From Marinomonas hwangdonensis (GTDB lineage Bacteria > Pseudomonadota > Gammaproteobacteria > Pseudomonadales > Marinomonadaceae), in NCBI RefSeq assembly GCF_003721245.1, contig NZ_RIZG01000005.1, forward strand, positions 1 to 64,000: 64,000 bases of DNA. The letters are read 5' to 3'. Under the pieces are notes generated by a model. It searched no databases, was not told the origin of the DNA, and saw only the letters and a program-made list of their open reading frames with translations. How positions within the stretch are numbered: position 1 is the first letter of the stretch; each line of letters starts with the position of its first letter. The position numbers and the translations under genes were made by a program. Below, one piece after another: positions 1-9,779 of this stretch.

Positions 1-95
1 TCTGATTATCTATTTTAAAGAGCGTCTGACACTTTGTTAAACTTACTTACCTTAGTAAGTGCAAACTCTTGCATGCGTCGTTGTCCGTGTCAGTG
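1..95 (-). promoter_or_regulatory. rRNA operon leader with boxB and boxA
   Basis: Read on the minus strand, the leader after the rrn promoter starts with CCACTGACACGG, nearly identical to the start of E. coli rrn leaders. It then has a boxB-like hairpin (ACTTAC/GTAAGT arms, 45-60) and a boxA-like GCTCTTTAAAAT at 12-23, followed by ATAATCAGA. This is the usual NusB/S10 antitermination leader before a 16S gene. The pair 26-32 and 87-93 (CTGACAC/GTGTCAG) can close the leader into one long stem. The 16S gene itself lies beyond the left edge. Confidence 0.87.
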
Positions 96-180
96 GAGGC
101 GTATAGTACAGTCTTTATTTTTTAGCGCAAGCACTTTTTAAAAATTTTTTGTTATTTTTTAATTGAAAGACTTTTAAAAC
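96..180 (-). promoter_or_regulatory. rRNA operon P1-type promoter with UP element
   Basis: On the minus strand there is a -10 hexamer TACTAT (103-108), a 16-bp spacer and a weak -35 TTGCGC (125-130). The discriminator after the -10 is GC-rich (ACGCCTC), which is typical of promoters under ppGpp/DksA stringent control. Upstream, 131-180 is almost pure A/T, as expected for an UP element bound by the RNA polymerase alpha subunits. Transcription runs leftwards out of the window. The promoter lies just after the terminator of the oad operon, so the two units are separated. Confidence 0.85.
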
Positions 181-207
181 AAAAAAAGGATGCCGAAGCA
201 TCCTTTT
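181..207 (-). terminator. intrinsic terminator of the oad operon
   Basis: Minus-strand hairpin with 10-bp arms AAAAGGATGC/GCATCCTTTT and a TTCG tetraloop, followed by a run of T. It lies 25 nt after the oadB stop and insulates the rRNA promoter from oad transcription. Confidence 0.88.
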
Positions 208-231
208 CTTATTAACAAATTGTAGATCTAC

Positions 232-1404
232 TCAACTACCCACATAACTTAACATAATACCAGCCGCAACAGCTGAGCCGATCACGCCAGCCACATTTGG
301 CCCCATCGCATGCATCAACAAAAAGTTCTGCTTATTTGCTTCTAAGCCTAATTTATTAGCCACTCGAGCCGCCATTGGAACAGCAGAAACACCAGCCGCT
401 CCAATTAATGGGTTTATTGCGTCTTTTGACAATCGATTCATCAACTTCGCCATTAAGACGCCAGAAGCTGTACCGATTGAAAATGCCACTAAACCTAGAC
501 TCAAAATCCCTAGCGTTTCTATATTAAGGAATTCTTCGGAGCTCAACTTGGAACCCACACCTAAACCCAACATGATAGTCACGATGTTAATTAAAGCATT
601 TTGAGCGGTCTCACTTAAACGATCAACAACACCACACTCACGCATTAAATTACCGAAACAAAACATCCCTAATAGTGGGGCCGCTGATGGCAAAAACATT
701 GCAACTAATAATATGACAACAACCGGAAACACTATTTTTTCTGTTTTAGATACAGGTCGCAATTGCTCCATTTTGATAGACCGCTCTTCTTTGGTCGTTA
801 GCGCTCGCATTATAGGCGGCTGAATCAATGGCACCAAAGCCATGTAAGAATAAGCCGCAACGGCAATCGCGCCAAGCAAGTCAGGAGCAAGCCGACTAGC
901 AACAAAAATCGCTGTCGGACCATCCGCTCCACCAATAATACCAATAGCCGCAGCATCTGCGAGTGTAAAGTCCATGATACCAAATGCGCCCAGCAATACA
1001 GCACCTATCACAGTGGCAAAAATACCAAACTGCGCAGCAGCACCAAGCAATAAAGTTTTAGGATTTGCCAGCATTGGACCAAAGTCTGTCATCGCCCCTA
1101 CCCCCATGAATATGAGCAAAGGAAACAACCCAGTTTCAATACCAGCATAATAGATATAATACTGCAGCCCACCAGGCGATATCATATGACCTGCCGCATC
1201 GTAGACTGGCGCAGACATCATACCTGCACCAGGTATATTCACCAGAATGGCACCGACACCAATGGGTAACAATAAAAGGGGTTCAAACTTTTTCTTAATT
1301 GCCAAATAAATTAAAATAAGACCCACACCAATCATAACCAGCTGACCAAGTTCAAGCTGATAAAACCCTGTATCATGATATAAATTGAGAAGCTTGCTTT
1401 CCAT
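232..1404 (-). CDS. oadB: oxaloacetate decarboxylase beta subunit (Na+ pump channel)
   Basis: Integral membrane subunit that decarboxylates carboxybiotin on OadA and couples this to Na+ export across the inner membrane. The 390-residue protein has many hydrophobic segments and carries the family motif [10 protein letters not shown], whose Asp is a Na+/proton ligand in studied OadB proteins. Length fits the shorter OadB forms. It is last in an oadG-oadA-oadB operon, 17 nt after oadA, and is followed by a strong terminator. The related GcdB and MmdB subunits are similar, but the OadA partner decides the assignment. Confidence 0.93.
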   Translation of the reverse strand: MESKLLNLYHDTGFYQLELGQLVMIGVGLILIYLAIKKKFEPLLLLPIGVGAILVNIPGAGMMSAPVYDAAGHMISPGGLQYYIYYAGIETGLFPLLIFMGVGAMTDFGPMLANPKTLLLGAAAQFGIFATVIGAVLLGAFGIMDFTLADAAAIGIIGGADGPTAIFVASRLAPDLLGAIAVAAYSYMALVPLIQPPIMRALTTKEERSIKMEQLRPVSKTEKIVFPVVVILLVAMFLPSAAPLLGMFCFGNLMRECGVVDRLSETAQNALINIVTIMLGLGVGSKLSSEEFLNIETLGILSLGLVAFSIGTASGVLMAKLMNRLSKDAINPLIGAAGVSAVPMAARVANKLGLEANKQNFLLMHAMGPNVAGVIGSAVAAGIMLSYVGS

Positions 1405-1421
1405 TATTTAGTATTCCTAGC

Positions 1422-3236
1422 CTACAGAGTAAAAAGTGACTGGCCAACTTGAACCGAATCACCCTCTTTAATATTAATAGCACCCACAACGCCCGATCTA
1501 GGAGCGGATATTTCTGTTTCCATTTTCATGGCTTCTAGAATAATAACTGTCTGACCTTCTTCAACCTGTTGACCAGGAGCAACCAATATTTTAAAAATGT
1601 TGCCTGATAGAGGGGCCGGCACACTCTCTCCAGTGGAGGCAGCCGTCTCTTCAGAAGAAGACTGAACGGAAGGCTCTTGGACAGGGGCCGTAACTGGCTG
1701 AATATTACTAATATCGCCACCATCGGTTACCTGAACAACGAAACTCCGCCCCGAAACAGAGACAGTGTAAACACCGGACTCTTTAGAATCGACTTTGCTT
1801 GTAAACACTTCTTCTTTGGTCTCTTCGGCATCAGACACAAGGGTAGGAGTAGGCTCAAATGCGCTTGCATCACCACGGTTTTGCAAGAATTTAAGTCCAA
1901 TTTGTGGGAATAAAGCGTAAGTCAGAACGTCATCAATTTGCTCACTGGATAAGGCAATATTTTTTTCTTTAGACAAAGCCAGCAACTCATCTGTTAGCTT
2001 ATCCATTTCTGGTGACAGCAAATCAGCTGGGCGACAAGTGATTGCTTCAACACCATTAAGAACACGCGCTTGGAGCTCTTTATTAAACTCTGCAGGCGCT
2101 GCACCGTATTCACCTTTCAAAATTCCAGCCGTTTCTTTTGAAATGGACTTGTATCGCTCGCCGGTTAACACATTTAACACAGCCTGAGTACCAACAATTT
2201 GCGACGTCGGCGTCACCAAAGGAATCAAACCTAGATCCTCGCGAACTTTTGGAATCTCTTTTAACACTTCGTCAAATTTGTCCGCCGCACCTTGCTCCCT
2301 TAACTGGCTTTCCATATTCGTCAACATACCGCCTGGCACTTGAGCAATAAGAATCCGCGAATCCGTACCACGTAGCGAACCTTCAAACTTAGCGTATTTC
2401 TTTCTTACCTCTCTGAAGTAAGACGCTATCTCTTCTAGTTTTTCTAGATCCAATCCTGTGTCGCGATCTGTTCCTTGAAGAGCAGCCACCACAGACTCAG
2501 TAGCACTATGACCATAAGTCATAGACATAGAAGAGATTGCCGTATCAACACGATCCACTCCCGCTTCGACGGCCTTTAAAATCGTCATGTCAGACAAACC
2601 TGAGGTCGCGTGGGCATGAAGCTGCACTTCTAACTGAGTCTGGGCCTTTAGTAAACTCACCAATTCAAATGCATCGTAAGGCGTCAAAATGCCAGACATG
2701 TCCTTGATGGCGATAGAATCCGCCCCCATATCCTCAAGCGTTTTAGCATAATCCACCCAGTTTTGGGTCGTATGAACACGGCTTTTAGTATACGAGATAG
2801 TACCCTGCGCGTGCTTACCTTGTTTTTTAACCGATTTAATGGCTGTTTCTAAGTTTCGTGGGTCATTCATTGCATCAAAAATTCGGAAAACGTCTACGCC
2901 ATTAACGGCTGCACGTTCCACAAATCTCCCCACAACATCATCTGCATAATGTCGGTAACCTAAGAGATTCTGACCACGTAACAACATTTGCTGTGGTGTT
3001 TTTGGCATGGCTTTTTTGAGTTCTCGAATGCGATCCCAAGGATCTTCACCAATGTATCGAATACAAGCATCAAATGTCGCGCCCCCCCAAGATTCAAGTG
3101 ACCAAAAACCGATCTGATCAAGCTTTTCAGCAATAGGAAGCATGTCATCAATACGCATGCGAGTAGCAAACAAAGATTGGTGTGCATCACGCAAAACGAC
3201 ATCAGTAATGCCAAGAGGTTGCTTCGTAGTAGTCAT
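1422..3236 (-). CDS. oadA: oxaloacetate decarboxylase alpha subunit (biotin carrier)
   Basis: Soluble subunit that transfers the carboxyl group of oxaloacetate to its own biotin, giving pyruvate. The N-terminal carboxyltransferase TIM barrel starts with [18 protein letters not shown] and carries the metal-binding HAHATSG stretch. A PYC-OADA middle domain follows, then an acidic Ser/Thr/Glu-rich linker (about residues 500-540). The C-terminal biotinyl domain carries EAMKMET, with the biotinylated Lys at about 571. The 604 residues match the family. It lies between oadG and oadB, so the full Na+-translocating complex is encoded. It could help oxaloacetate/citrate use or build a sodium gradient. 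Confidence 0.95.
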   Translation of the reverse strand: MTTTKQPLGITDVVLRDAHQSLFATRMRIDDMLPIAEKLDQIGFWSLESWGGATFDACIRYIGEDPWDRIRELKKAMPKTPQQMLLRGQNLLGYRHYADDVVGRFVERAAVNGVDVFRIFDAMNDPRNLETAIKSVKKQGKHAQGTISYTKSRVHTTQNWVDYAKTLEDMGADSIAIKDMSGILTPYDAFELVSLLKAQTQLEVQLHAHATSGLSDMTILKAVEAGVDRVDTAISSMSMTYGHSATESVVAALQGTDRDTGLDLEKLEEIASYFREVRKKYAKFEGSLRGTDSRILIAQVPGGMLTNMESQLREQGAADKFDEVLKEIPKVREDLGLIPLVTPTSQIVGTQAVLNVLTGERYKSISKETAGILKGEYGAAPAEFNKELQARVLNGVEAITCRPADLLSPEMDKLTDELLALSKEKNIALSSEQIDDVLTYALFPQIGLKFLQNRGDASAFEPTPTLVSDAEETKEEVFTSKVDSKESGVYTVSVSGRSFVVQVTDGGDISNIQPVTAPVQEPSVQSSSEETAASTGESVPAPLSGNIFKILVAPGQQVEEGQTVIILEAMKMETEISAPRSGVVGAINIKEGDSVQVGQSLFTL

Positions 3237-3271
3237 ATTTCAGCCTCAAAGAAATTCGAAAATTAAGTAAT

Positions 3272-3535
3272 TTAATTAGAGTTTTTATTGTTTCTGTGTT
3301 GATGAATTGCCGCTGTAATAACCGCTACCATTTTTGCATCAACACCAACTTTACTCGACGCCTGAGCAACCGAGCGATTATTCGCAACAGGAAGAACAGC
3401 GGGCGTATCTGGAAATAAGTGATTAATCAATCTTGACATAATGGTTGTCGCAAAAATCAACACCACCAAAAATAGGAACACGGCCCCCATTCCTAACGCC
3501 ATTAAACCCAAACCTTCGTCTAGCAACCCATCCAT
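3272..3535 (-). CDS. oadG: oxaloacetate decarboxylase gamma subunit
   Basis: Small assembly subunit with one N-terminal membrane helix (GLGLMALGMGAVFLFLVVLI) that holds the alpha and beta subunits together. A longer reading frame extends to 3598, but the ATG at 3535 has an AGGTAA ribosome site about 9 nt upstream. It also gives the usual OadG start directly before the helix, so 87 residues is preferred. The C-terminal tail is hydrophilic with several His, as in other OadG proteins that bind Zn2+. First gene of the oad operon, divergent from dusC. Confidence 0.87.
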   Translation of the reverse strand: MDGLLDEGLGLMALGMGAVFLFLVVLIFATTIMSRLINHLFPDTPAVLPVANNRSVAQASSKVGVDAKMVAVITAAIHQHRNNKNSN

Positions 3536-3685
3536 AATATCATTACCTGTATTATCATCTTGTTTGTACCAAGCCAATGTGGTCAGATGCACGCCCAAGA
3601 TCGCTGTTTAATTTTTGATAACCTATTTTTTACCACAAACCAGAACAGTTTCATATTTTTTTTGCATAACAGTTAGACTTAATTC

Positions 3686-4696
3686 GTGAACATTTGCTCA
3701 AAACAACACTTAACAAAGACACTCAATCAAAAAACAATCGTATTAGCCGTTGCCCCCATGGAAGGGGTAATGGATCACACCATGAGAGCGCTTTTATCAA
3801 AAATCGGCGGTATGGATTATTTTGTTTCTGAATTTGTTCGTGTTACTCAACAACCTATCCCAACCAGCAGCTTTATCCGACTCGTTCCTGAACACCAAAA
3901 TCAAGGCCGAACAGAGCACAAACACCCTGTCCACACCCAGCTTTTAGGCAGTAACGCCGAGCTCATGGCCGAAAGTGCTCTGCACGCTGTGCTTGCCGGC
4001 GCAACACACATTGATGTGAACTTTGGTTGCCCAGCCAAACGCGTAAACGGCCATGGTGGAGGATCGGTCTTACTCGAAACACCCCAAACATTGCATGACA
4101 TCATGAGTGGCATACGCAAAAAGCTGCCAGCACATATCCCAGTGTCAGCCAAAATCCGCCTTGGCTTTAATGATGAGGCTTTACTTTTTGATAATGTGGC
4201 CGCCATTGAAGCTGCAGGAACGAACACCTTAACCGTTCATGGACGCACAAAAAAAGACGGCTACAAGCCGCCAGCTCGATGGGAAAAAATCGGAAGCATT
4301 CAAGATAAAACGGGAATGACAGTAGTTGCAAACGGAGACATTATCGATGCAAACACCTTGCTGCGCTGCCAATCTATTACAGGATGTCGACACTTCATGA
4401 TAGGACGAGGCGCACTGAACAACCCATTCGCCTTTCATCAAATAAGAAAGCAACTCAATGGTGAAGTTAGTACATCCGATGCAACAGATTTTGCGGAACT
4501 GTTCGCACACTACGCATTAGCACTGCAAAATAACTACGATGACATATCAGCACTGGGGAGATTAAAGCAATGGTGCGGGCATTTGAAATTCGAATTTAAC
4601 CCAGTAAATCACCACCTTTATGACTTACGACGCAGTCAAACGGTCACAGAGTTGGTTAATAAGTTCAGAGAAATAATGACAGAAAAGCCACTCTAA
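3686..4696 (+). CDS. dusC: tRNA-dihydrouridine synthase C
   Basis: FMN enzyme that reduces a uridine in the D-loop of tRNA (U16 in E. coli DusC). The protein has the Dus signatures VAPMEGVMD at the N terminus, NFGCPAKRVNGHGGGS around the active-site Cys, and KIRLGF, TVHGRT and ANGDI in the barrel. DusA and DusB differ in these stretches; the MEGVMD form and the 336-residue length favour DusC. The start is a GTG at 3686; no ATG lies between it and the conserved core, so the first about 20 residues are uncertain. It converges on the tRNA block. Confidence 0.85.
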   Translation: MNICSKQHLTKTLNQKTIVLAVAPMEGVMDHTMRALLSKIGGMDYFVSEFVRVTQQPIPTSSFIRLVPEHQNQGRTEHKHPVHTQLLGSNAELMAESALHAVLAGATHIDVNFGCPAKRVNGHGGGSVLLETPQTLHDIMSGIRKKLPAHIPVSAKIRLGFNDEALLFDNVAAIEAAGTNTLTVHGRTKKDGYKPPARWEKIGSIQDKTGMTVVANGDIIDANTLLRCQSITGCRHFMIGRGALNNPFAFHQIRKQLNGEVSTSDATDFAELFAHYALALQNNYDDISALGRLKQWCGHLKFEFNPVNHHLYDLRRSQTVTELVNKFREIMTEKPL

Positions 4697-4796
4697 ATAA
4701 CGATATTAATTTTTAATAACACAAAATACACGTAAAGGCGCCTGTAATAACAGAATTTAAAAACGAGATAAGATTATATGGGAGGATCTAGAGACA

Positions 4797-4873
4797 TGGT
4801 GCACCAGAGAGGATTCGAACCTCTGACCGCTCGGTTCGTAGCCGAGTACTCTATCCAGCTGAGCTACTGGTGC
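4797..4873 (-). tRNA. tRNA-Arg(ACG), copy 3 in transcription order
   Basis: Read on the minus strand: 7-bp acceptor GCACCAG/CTGGTGC, anticodon loop CTACGAA with ACG in the middle, T-loop TTCGAAT, and a genome-encoded CCA end. 77 nt. The ACG anticodon is normally edited to ICG by TadA and reads CGU/CGC/CGA. Identical to the two copies upstream of it. Confidence 0.96.
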
Positions 4874-4919
4874 ATAGAGATTTTTAAATTGAAATTTAAT
4901 CATTTAAGAGATATTAGAT

Positions 4920-4996
4920 TGGTGCACCAGAGAGGATTCGAACCTCTGACCGCTCGGTTCGTAGCCGAGTACTCTATCCAGCTGAGCTACTGGTGC
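4920..4996 (-). tRNA. tRNA-Arg(ACG), copy 2
   Basis: 77-nt tRNA identical base for base to the copies at 4797 and 5054. The anticodon is ACG and the CCA end is encoded. It is separated from its neighbours by A/T-rich spacers of 46 and 57 nt, so the block is probably processed from one precursor. Confidence 0.96.
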
Positions 4997-5053
4997 AAAT
5001 CAATACTAAACACGACACTTTTCAAGAATAAACTTTTTAAGTGTTTTTGGAAA

Positions 5054-5130
5054 TGGTGCACCAGAGAGGATTCGAACCTCTGACCGCTCGGTTCGTAGCC
5101 GAGTACTCTATCCAGCTGAGCTACTGGTGC
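5054..5130 (-). tRNA. tRNA-Arg(ACG), copy 1
   Basis: 77-nt tRNA, anticodon ACG, encoded CCA. First of three identical Arg copies and 54 nt after tRNA-Ser, as in the serV-argV block that follows csrA in E. coli. Confidence 0.96.
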
Positions 5131-5184
5131 ACTAAAAAACCCAATCTTTCTAAAGCGAAATACACTAAACAAAGACACTTGAAA

Positions 5185-5274
5185 TGGCGGAGAGTGAGGG
5201 ATTCGAACCCTCGATGAGTTTCACCCCATACTCCCTTAGCAGGGGAGCGCCTTCGGCCACTCGGCCAACTCTCC
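5185..5274 (-). tRNA. tRNA-Ser(GCT)
   Basis: 90-nt class II tRNA on the minus strand with a long variable arm. It begins GGAGAGTTGGCCGAGTGG, has the anticodon loop CTGCTAA (anticodon GCT, reading AGC/AGU) and ends CTCTCCGCCA with an encoded CCA. First gene of the tRNA block. The order csrA, tRNA-Ser, tRNA-Arg is conserved in many gammaproteobacteria. Confidence 0.96.
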
Positions 5275-5290
5275 GTAACAAGTGGGCCGC

Positions 5291-5318
5291 ATTATATACG
5301 ACACATTTATCTTGTAAA
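5291..5318 (-). promoter_or_regulatory. promoter of the tRNA-Ser/Arg block
   Basis: Minus-strand -35 TTTACA (5313-5318), 16-bp spacer and a perfect -10 TATAAT (5291-5296), followed by a GC-rich discriminator GCGGCCC as in stringently controlled stable-RNA promoters. It lies in the short gap after the csrA stop. No terminator is visible after csrA, so csrA transcripts may also read into the tRNAs. Confidence 0.8.
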
Positions 5319-5332
5319 GACTTTTTTAGAAA

Positions 5333-5521
5333 TTAATTTTCAGAAACTTGATCATCTTGCTCTTTTTGAATGCGAAGATAGATCTCCTCACGGTGAACAG
5401 AGACATCTTTAGGTGCATTAATACCAATACGAACTTGATTGCCCTTAACACCTAATACAGTCACAGAAACTTCATCACCAACCATCAAAGTTTCACCAAC
5501 ACGACGAGTAAGAATAAGCAT
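5333..5521 (-). CDS. csrA: carbon storage regulator CsrA/RsmA
   Basis: Small dimeric RNA-binding protein that binds GGA motifs in mRNA leaders and represses or stabilises translation. The 62 residues begin [18 protein letters not shown] and contain the beta-5 stretch VSVHREEIY with the RNA-binding Arg44 equivalent. It follows lysC and precedes the tRNA block, the classic alaS-csrA-tRNA neighbourhood. Its ribosome site is AAGGGA, about 9 nt upstream of the ATG, and hairpins sit further upstream. A candidate CsrB/RsmZ-type antagonist RNA lies at 19459-19709 in this window. Confidence 0.96.
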   Translation of the reverse strand: MLILTRRVGETLMVGDEVSVTVLGVKGNQVRIGINAPKDVSVHREEIYLRIQKEQDDQVSEN

Positions 5522-5562
5522 AATAAAATTTCCCTTTAGTTGTGTTTAAATTTTCAAAGCGG

Positions 5563-5611
5563 GGATTTGCCTTACAAGTCTTGTAGGGCAAATCCTACAA
5601 AATAATTGTAG
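5563..5611 (-). promoter_or_regulatory. two stacked hairpins in the lysC-csrA gap
   Basis: The gap holds a 33-nt near-perfect inverted repeat (arms GGATTTGCC/GGCAAATCC extended by TACAAG/CTTGTA, 5563-5595) directly next to a second hairpin CTACAA/TTGTAG (5595-5611). On the minus strand a GGA lies in GTAGGATTTG at the junction. No long U run follows, so a plain terminator is doubtful. It could be a processing site, a transcription attenuator or part of the csrA 5' leader. Confidence 0.5.
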
Positions 5612-5664
5612 CCCCTTAATAAAAAATAAACCATCCATTACGCAAAATTTTCTTTATTCTTTTG

Positions 5665-6906
5665 TTAAGACTCGGTCACTTCAGAAACCGCCTCACCCAA
5701 CTTAAACGCTGAATGCAATGCCCTTACCGCCAACTCCATGTATTTCTCGTCGATAATCACCGACACTTTTATCTCAGAAGTTGAGATTAACTGAATATTA
5801 ATCGATTCCGCAGCAAGGGCTTTAAACATAGTGCTGGCAACGCCAGCATGAGAGCGCATGCCGACACCAACAATGGACACTTTAGCAATCTTAGCATCAG
5901 AGAGCACAGCGTCAGCACCAAGCTCTTTTGCAATCATGTTCAAAGTAGACAACGCAAGATCGTATTCATTGCGATGCACTGTGAACGTAAAATCTGTCGT
6001 CCCATCTACAGATACGTTTTGAACAATCATATCCACTTCAATGTTGGCATCACTGATAGGGCCAAGAATACGCGAAGCAATACCTGGAATATCAGGAACT
6101 CTCTTCAACGTTAACTTTGCTTCATCTCTTGTAAACGCAATTCCAGAAACGGCTGGCTGCTCCATACCTTTACTCCCCTCAGTTGTTATCAACGTACCAT
6201 TACCTTCAACAAAACTAGACAGCACCCTTAGCGGCACTTGATATTTACCAGCAAACTCGACAGAACGAATTTGCAACACTTTGGAGCCAAGACTCGCCAT
6301 TTCAAGCATTTCTTCAAACGTAATTCTGTCAAGGCGACGAGCACTGTCCACCACACGAGGATCGGTCGTGTAAACGCCATCTACATCAGTATAGATCTGA
6401 CATTCATCCGCCTTCAACGCGGCGGCAAGTGCAACACCTGTTGTGTCAGAGCCGCCTCGACCTAATGTGGTGATGTTGCCAAACTCATCCGCACCCTGAA
6501 AACCGGCCGCAACAATCACACGACCCGCATCTAAATCCGCTCTCATTGCTTCAGTATCGATTTTTTGAATTCGAGCCTTGCCATGAGCGCTGTCAGTGGT
6601 AATACGGATCTGTGAACCAGTATAAGAACGAGCGTCAAGGCCACGTTTCATAAGAGCGATCGACAATAAAGCAATGGTCACCTGCTCTCCCGTGGATAAC
6701 AACACGTCCATTTCTCGAGCGCTCGGTGATGCATCAACCTGCTTTGCAAGCTCGATCAGTCTATTGGTTTCACCACTCATAGCGGAAACAACTACAACGA
6801 TGTCATCCCCTTGCTGCTTATGCTTCAACACTCGGTCCGCAACGGCCTCAATACGTTCTATTGTACCAACCGAAGTGCCACCGTATTTTTGAACTAACAA
6901 CGCCAT
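5665..6906 (-). CDS. lysC: aspartate kinase
   Basis: Phosphorylates aspartate, the first step toward lysine, threonine, methionine and diaminopimelate. The N-terminal kinase domain starts MALLVQKYGGTSVG and contains TLGRGGSDTT. Two ACT domains follow at the C terminus (PDIPGIASRILGP and VGVGMRSHAGVASTMF), which bind the feedback amino acids. The frame opens at 6927, but the Met at 6906 is the family start, giving 413 residues as in pseudomonad LysC. It is monofunctional; a separate hom lies at 49769. It lies between alaS and csrA. Confidence 0.94.
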   Translation of the reverse strand: MALLVQKYGGTSVGTIERIEAVADRVLKHKQQGDDIVVVVSAMSGETNRLIELAKQVDASPSAREMDVLLSTGEQVTIALLSIALMKRGLDARSYTGSQIRITTDSAHGKARIQKIDTEAMRADLDAGRVIVAAGFQGADEFGNITTLGRGGSDTTGVALAAALKADECQIYTDVDGVYTTDPRVVDSARRLDRITFEEMLEMASLGSKVLQIRSVEFAGKYQVPLRVLSSFVEGNGTLITTEGSKGMEQPAVSGIAFTRDEAKLTLKRVPDIPGIASRILGPISDANIEVDMIVQNVSVDGTTDFTFTVHRNEYDLALSTLNMIAKELGADAVLSDAKIAKVSIVGVGMRSHAGVASTMFKALAAESINIQLISTSEIKVSVIIDEKYMELAVRALHSAFKLGEAVSEVTES

Positions 6907-6949
6907 ATTCTTCACTACCCAAATCAAAGCTCAAACAGAGCGAATCAAG

Positions 6950-9568
6950 TTATACTCTTTCAGCAACCCAATCAGGCACCAATGCCAGCGCCGCAGATAA
7001 GCCATCAGGATTATTACCACCCGCTTGAGCCATATCAGGACGACCGCCACCCTTACCATCCACTAAAGGCGCAATCATCTTAATCAAATCGCCCGCTTTC
7101 ACGTTTTTAGTCAATTCTTTCGTCACGCCAGCAATCAAGCTCACTTTGCCATCGTTTACCGCGGCCAATAAAATAACAGCGGATTCAAGCTTACTTTTCA
7201 GTTCATCTAGCAAGTCACGCAACGCTTTCGGATCTTCCACCTCAACCTGAGCGACCAACAACTTACCGCCATTAATGTCCACCGCTTGAGAAGCCAAGTC
7301 AGCACCAGCCAAAGCCGCCATTTTGCCTTTCAGAACATCCAATTCTTTTTGCAAACTGCGCGCGTGATCGTTCAAAGCAACCACTTTGTCTAAGACACTG
7401 TCTTTGTTGCCTTTAACAAGACTGGCGACACCGTCAAGAACCGCTTCTGTTTGGCGAGTCGTGTCAATAGCCACTTTACCCGTTACCGCTTCAATACGAC
7501 GAACCCCCGCCGCAATACCGCTCTCTGTGATAATTTTAAAGAAACCGATATCGCCTGTACGACTTACGTGAGTACCACCACACAACTCGATTGAGTAATC
7601 AGACCCCATGGTCAATACACGCACTTCGCTGTCATATTTCTCGCCAAACAAGGCCATAGCGCCTTTCGCTTTTGCAGACTCAACATCCATGATGTCGGTT
7701 TCTACTGGACGATTTAAGCGAATTTGCTCGTTTACCATGTCTTCAATTTGTTCGATTTCCGTCGCACTCACCCCTTCAAAATGTGAGAAGTCAAAACGCA
7801 AACGCTCAGGATTCACCAAAGAACCTTTTTGCGAAACATGATCTCCCAAAATACGACGTAAAGCTTCGTGCATTAAGTGAGTCGCGGAGTGATTCAATGT
7901 CGTCGCCATACGCAAAGTACGATCGACTTCACCTGTTACCTGATCACCCACCGCCAAACAACCTTCTTTTAGCTCACCATAATGCAAATGTGCTTTAGCT
8001 TGTTTGGTCGTGTTAGACACTTTAAACGCGCCCGTACCACGCAACCAACCTTGATCACCAACCTGACCACCGGATTCCGCATAAAAAGGCGTCGATTTCA
8101 AAATCACAGCGGCAGACTGACCTGCTTCAATCGCTTCAACAGGAGCACCATCAACCAGAATCATTTCCACGACACACGCACCGTCTAGGTTTTCGTACCC
8201 GGTAAACTCAGTCACAGAGTCCAGCTTGACGCCGCTTGACATGTCCATAGAAAAGTTACTGGCCGAACGAGCACGCGCACGCTGTGCGTCCATTGCCACT
8301 TCAAATCCAGCCTCGTCTATTTCTAAATCATTTTCACGCGCCACATCGTTGGTCAAGTCTGCTGGGAAACCGTAAGTGTCGTAAAGTTTAAACACCGTCT
8401 CACCCGGAATAATCTTCTGATCGCCTAACTCAGAAATCGCCTCTTCAAGAATCTTCATCCCTTGATCAAGGGTTTTGGCAAACTGCTCCTCTTCTTTTAA
8501 AAGAATAGAAGACACTCGCTCTTTTAGTTTCGTTAACTCTGGGTAAGCCTCACCCATTTCACTATCAAGCGCGTCGACCAGCTTGTGGAAGAACACGCCT
8601 TTTTGGCCTAGTTTATTGCCGTGACGAATGGCGCGACGAATAATACGACGCAACACATAACCACGACCTTCATTGGATGGAATAACACCGTCAACAATCA
8701 TGAAGGAACAAGAACGAATATGGTCAGCGATGACGCGTAGAGACTGCGCGCTCAGGTCTTGAGTGCCAACCACTTGCGCCGCGGCTTTAATCAGATTTTG
8801 AAACAAATCGATTTCGTAGTTACTGTGAACGCCTTGCAAAATGGCAGCAATACGTTCCAAGCCCATCCCAGTATCGACAGAAGGTTTTGGCAAAGGCGCC
8901 ATAGCACCATCGGCAGAACGGTTAAATTGCATGAAAACCACGTTCCAGATTTCGATGAAACGGTCACCGTCTTCTTCAGGAGAACCTGGAGGCCCACCCC
9001 AAATATGCTCGCCGTGATCATAAAATACTTCAGAACAAGGACCACAAGGGCCGGTATCGCCCATTGCCCAGAAATTATCAGACTGGTAACGACCACCTTT
9101 GTTGTCACCAATACGTATGATTTTTTCTGCGGGAAGACCGATGTCTTTATTCCAAATATCGAAAGCTTCGTCGTCTTCTGCATAAACCGTTACCAACAGC
9201 TTTTCTGTTGGTAACTTTAAAACGACGGTTAAAAACTCCCAAGCGTAATGAATCGCATCTTTCTTGAAATAATCGCCAAAGCTGAAGTTACCCAACATTT
9301 CAAAAAAGGTATGATGACGTGCGGTATAACCGACGTTTTCCAAGTCATTGTGTTTACCACCAGCACGAACACACCGTTGAGAGGTTGTCGCACGAGCGTA
9401 TGGACGTAGGTCATCCCCTAAAAAAACATCTTTGAATTGAACCATGCCCGCATTAGTAAACAATAACGTTGGGTCATTAGCTGGAATGAGCGAACTAGAA
9501 TCAACAATTTGATGCTGCTTACTTTCAAAATACGATAAAAATGATTGGCGTAACTCAGAACTCTTCAT
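6950..9568 (-). CDS. alaS: alanyl-tRNA synthetase
   Basis: Class II synthetase that charges tRNA-Ala. The N-terminal catalytic domain begins [14 protein letters not shown]. The editing domain carries the zinc motif [11 protein letters not shown] and, near residue 665, CGGTH. A DHHA1 C-terminal domain ends in [12 protein letters not shown]. The reading frame extends upstream to 9661, but the Met at 9568 matches the family start and gives 872 residues (E. coli has 876). alaS, lysC and csrA follow each other on one strand. Confidence 0.96.
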   Translation of the reverse strand: MKSSELRQSFLSYFESKQHQIVDSSSLIPANDPTLLFTNAGMVQFKDVFLGDDLRPYARATTSQRCVRAGGKHNDLENVGYTARHHTFFEMLGNFSFGDYFKKDAIHYAWEFLTVVLKLPTEKLLVTVYAEDDEAFDIWNKDIGLPAEKIIRIGDNKGGRYQSDNFWAMGDTGPCGPCSEVFYDHGEHIWGGPPGSPEEDGDRFIEIWNVVFMQFNRSADGAMAPLPKPSVDTGMGLERIAAILQGVHSNYEIDLFQNLIKAAAQVVGTQDLSAQSLRVIADHIRSCSFMIVDGVIPSNEGRGYVLRRIIRRAIRHGNKLGQKGVFFHKLVDALDSEMGEAYPELTKLKERVSSILLKEEEQFAKTLDQGMKILEEAISELGDQKIIPGETVFKLYDTYGFPADLTNDVARENDLEIDEAGFEVAMDAQRARARSASNFSMDMSSGVKLDSVTEFTGYENLDGACVVEMILVDGAPVEAIEAGQSAAVILKSTPFYAESGGQVGDQGWLRGTGAFKVSNTTKQAKAHLHYGELKEGCLAVGDQVTGEVDRTLRMATTLNHSATHLMHEALRRILGDHVSQKGSLVNPERLRFDFSHFEGVSATEIEQIEDMVNEQIRLNRPVETDIMDVESAKAKGAMALFGEKYDSEVRVLTMGSDYSIELCGGTHVSRTGDIGFFKIITESGIAAGVRRIEAVTGKVAIDTTRQTEAVLDGVASLVKGNKDSVLDKVVALNDHARSLQKELDVLKGKMAALAGADLASQAVDINGGKLLVAQVEVEDPKALRDLLDELKSKLESAVILLAAVNDGKVSLIAGVTKELTKNVKAGDLIKMIAPLVDGKGGGRPDMAQAGGNNPDGLSAALALVPDWVAERV

Positions 9569-9662
9569 AATTAGGTGAGTCTCTTTCTCTATATTCGGGA
9601 CGAATTGGATTGCGTGAATAGCAGATAATGACGTACTAATTCGATGCAACAAAAGGCACAAA

Positions 9663-9692
9663 ATAGTACACGTAAAGGATAGGTGTTTTCAA
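9663..9692 (-). promoter_or_regulatory. candidate alaS promoter
   Basis: Minus-strand -35 TTGAAA (9687-9692), 18-bp spacer and -10 TACTAT (9663-9668), about 95 nt before the chosen alaS start. Seen by eye only. Confidence 0.55.
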
Positions 9693-9739
9693 AAGAAACC
9701 GTCGCAATTTGACGCTTATTTTGTGTAATTCTTAAACGA

Positions 9740-9768
9740 AAGCCTCTTTTGGTGACCAAAAGAGGCTT
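9740..9768 (-). terminator. hairpin after alanine racemase
   Basis: 13-bp perfect stem AAGCCTCTTTTGG/CCAAAAGAGGCTT with a 3-nt loop, 11 nt beyond the racemase stop. On the minus strand the arm ends CTTTCGTTTAAG, so the U run is short and interrupted. Probably the end of the dadA-alr transcript. Confidence 0.65.
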
Positions 9769-9779
9769 GAGGGGAATGG

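Noticed and set aside
4778..5083. Plus-strand frame of about 100 codons across the tRNA block
   Set aside because: It repeats the same peptide because it is the antisense of three identical tRNA genes; not a gene.
4700..5280. Integration site at the tRNA block
   Set aside because: No integrase, no direct repeat of a tRNA 3' end beyond the complete copies, and flanking genes are core.
8759..9214. 151-codon plus-strand frame inside alaS
   Set aside because: Lies fully inside alaS on the other strand, shows no domain, and has composition explained by the antisense of a conserved gene.
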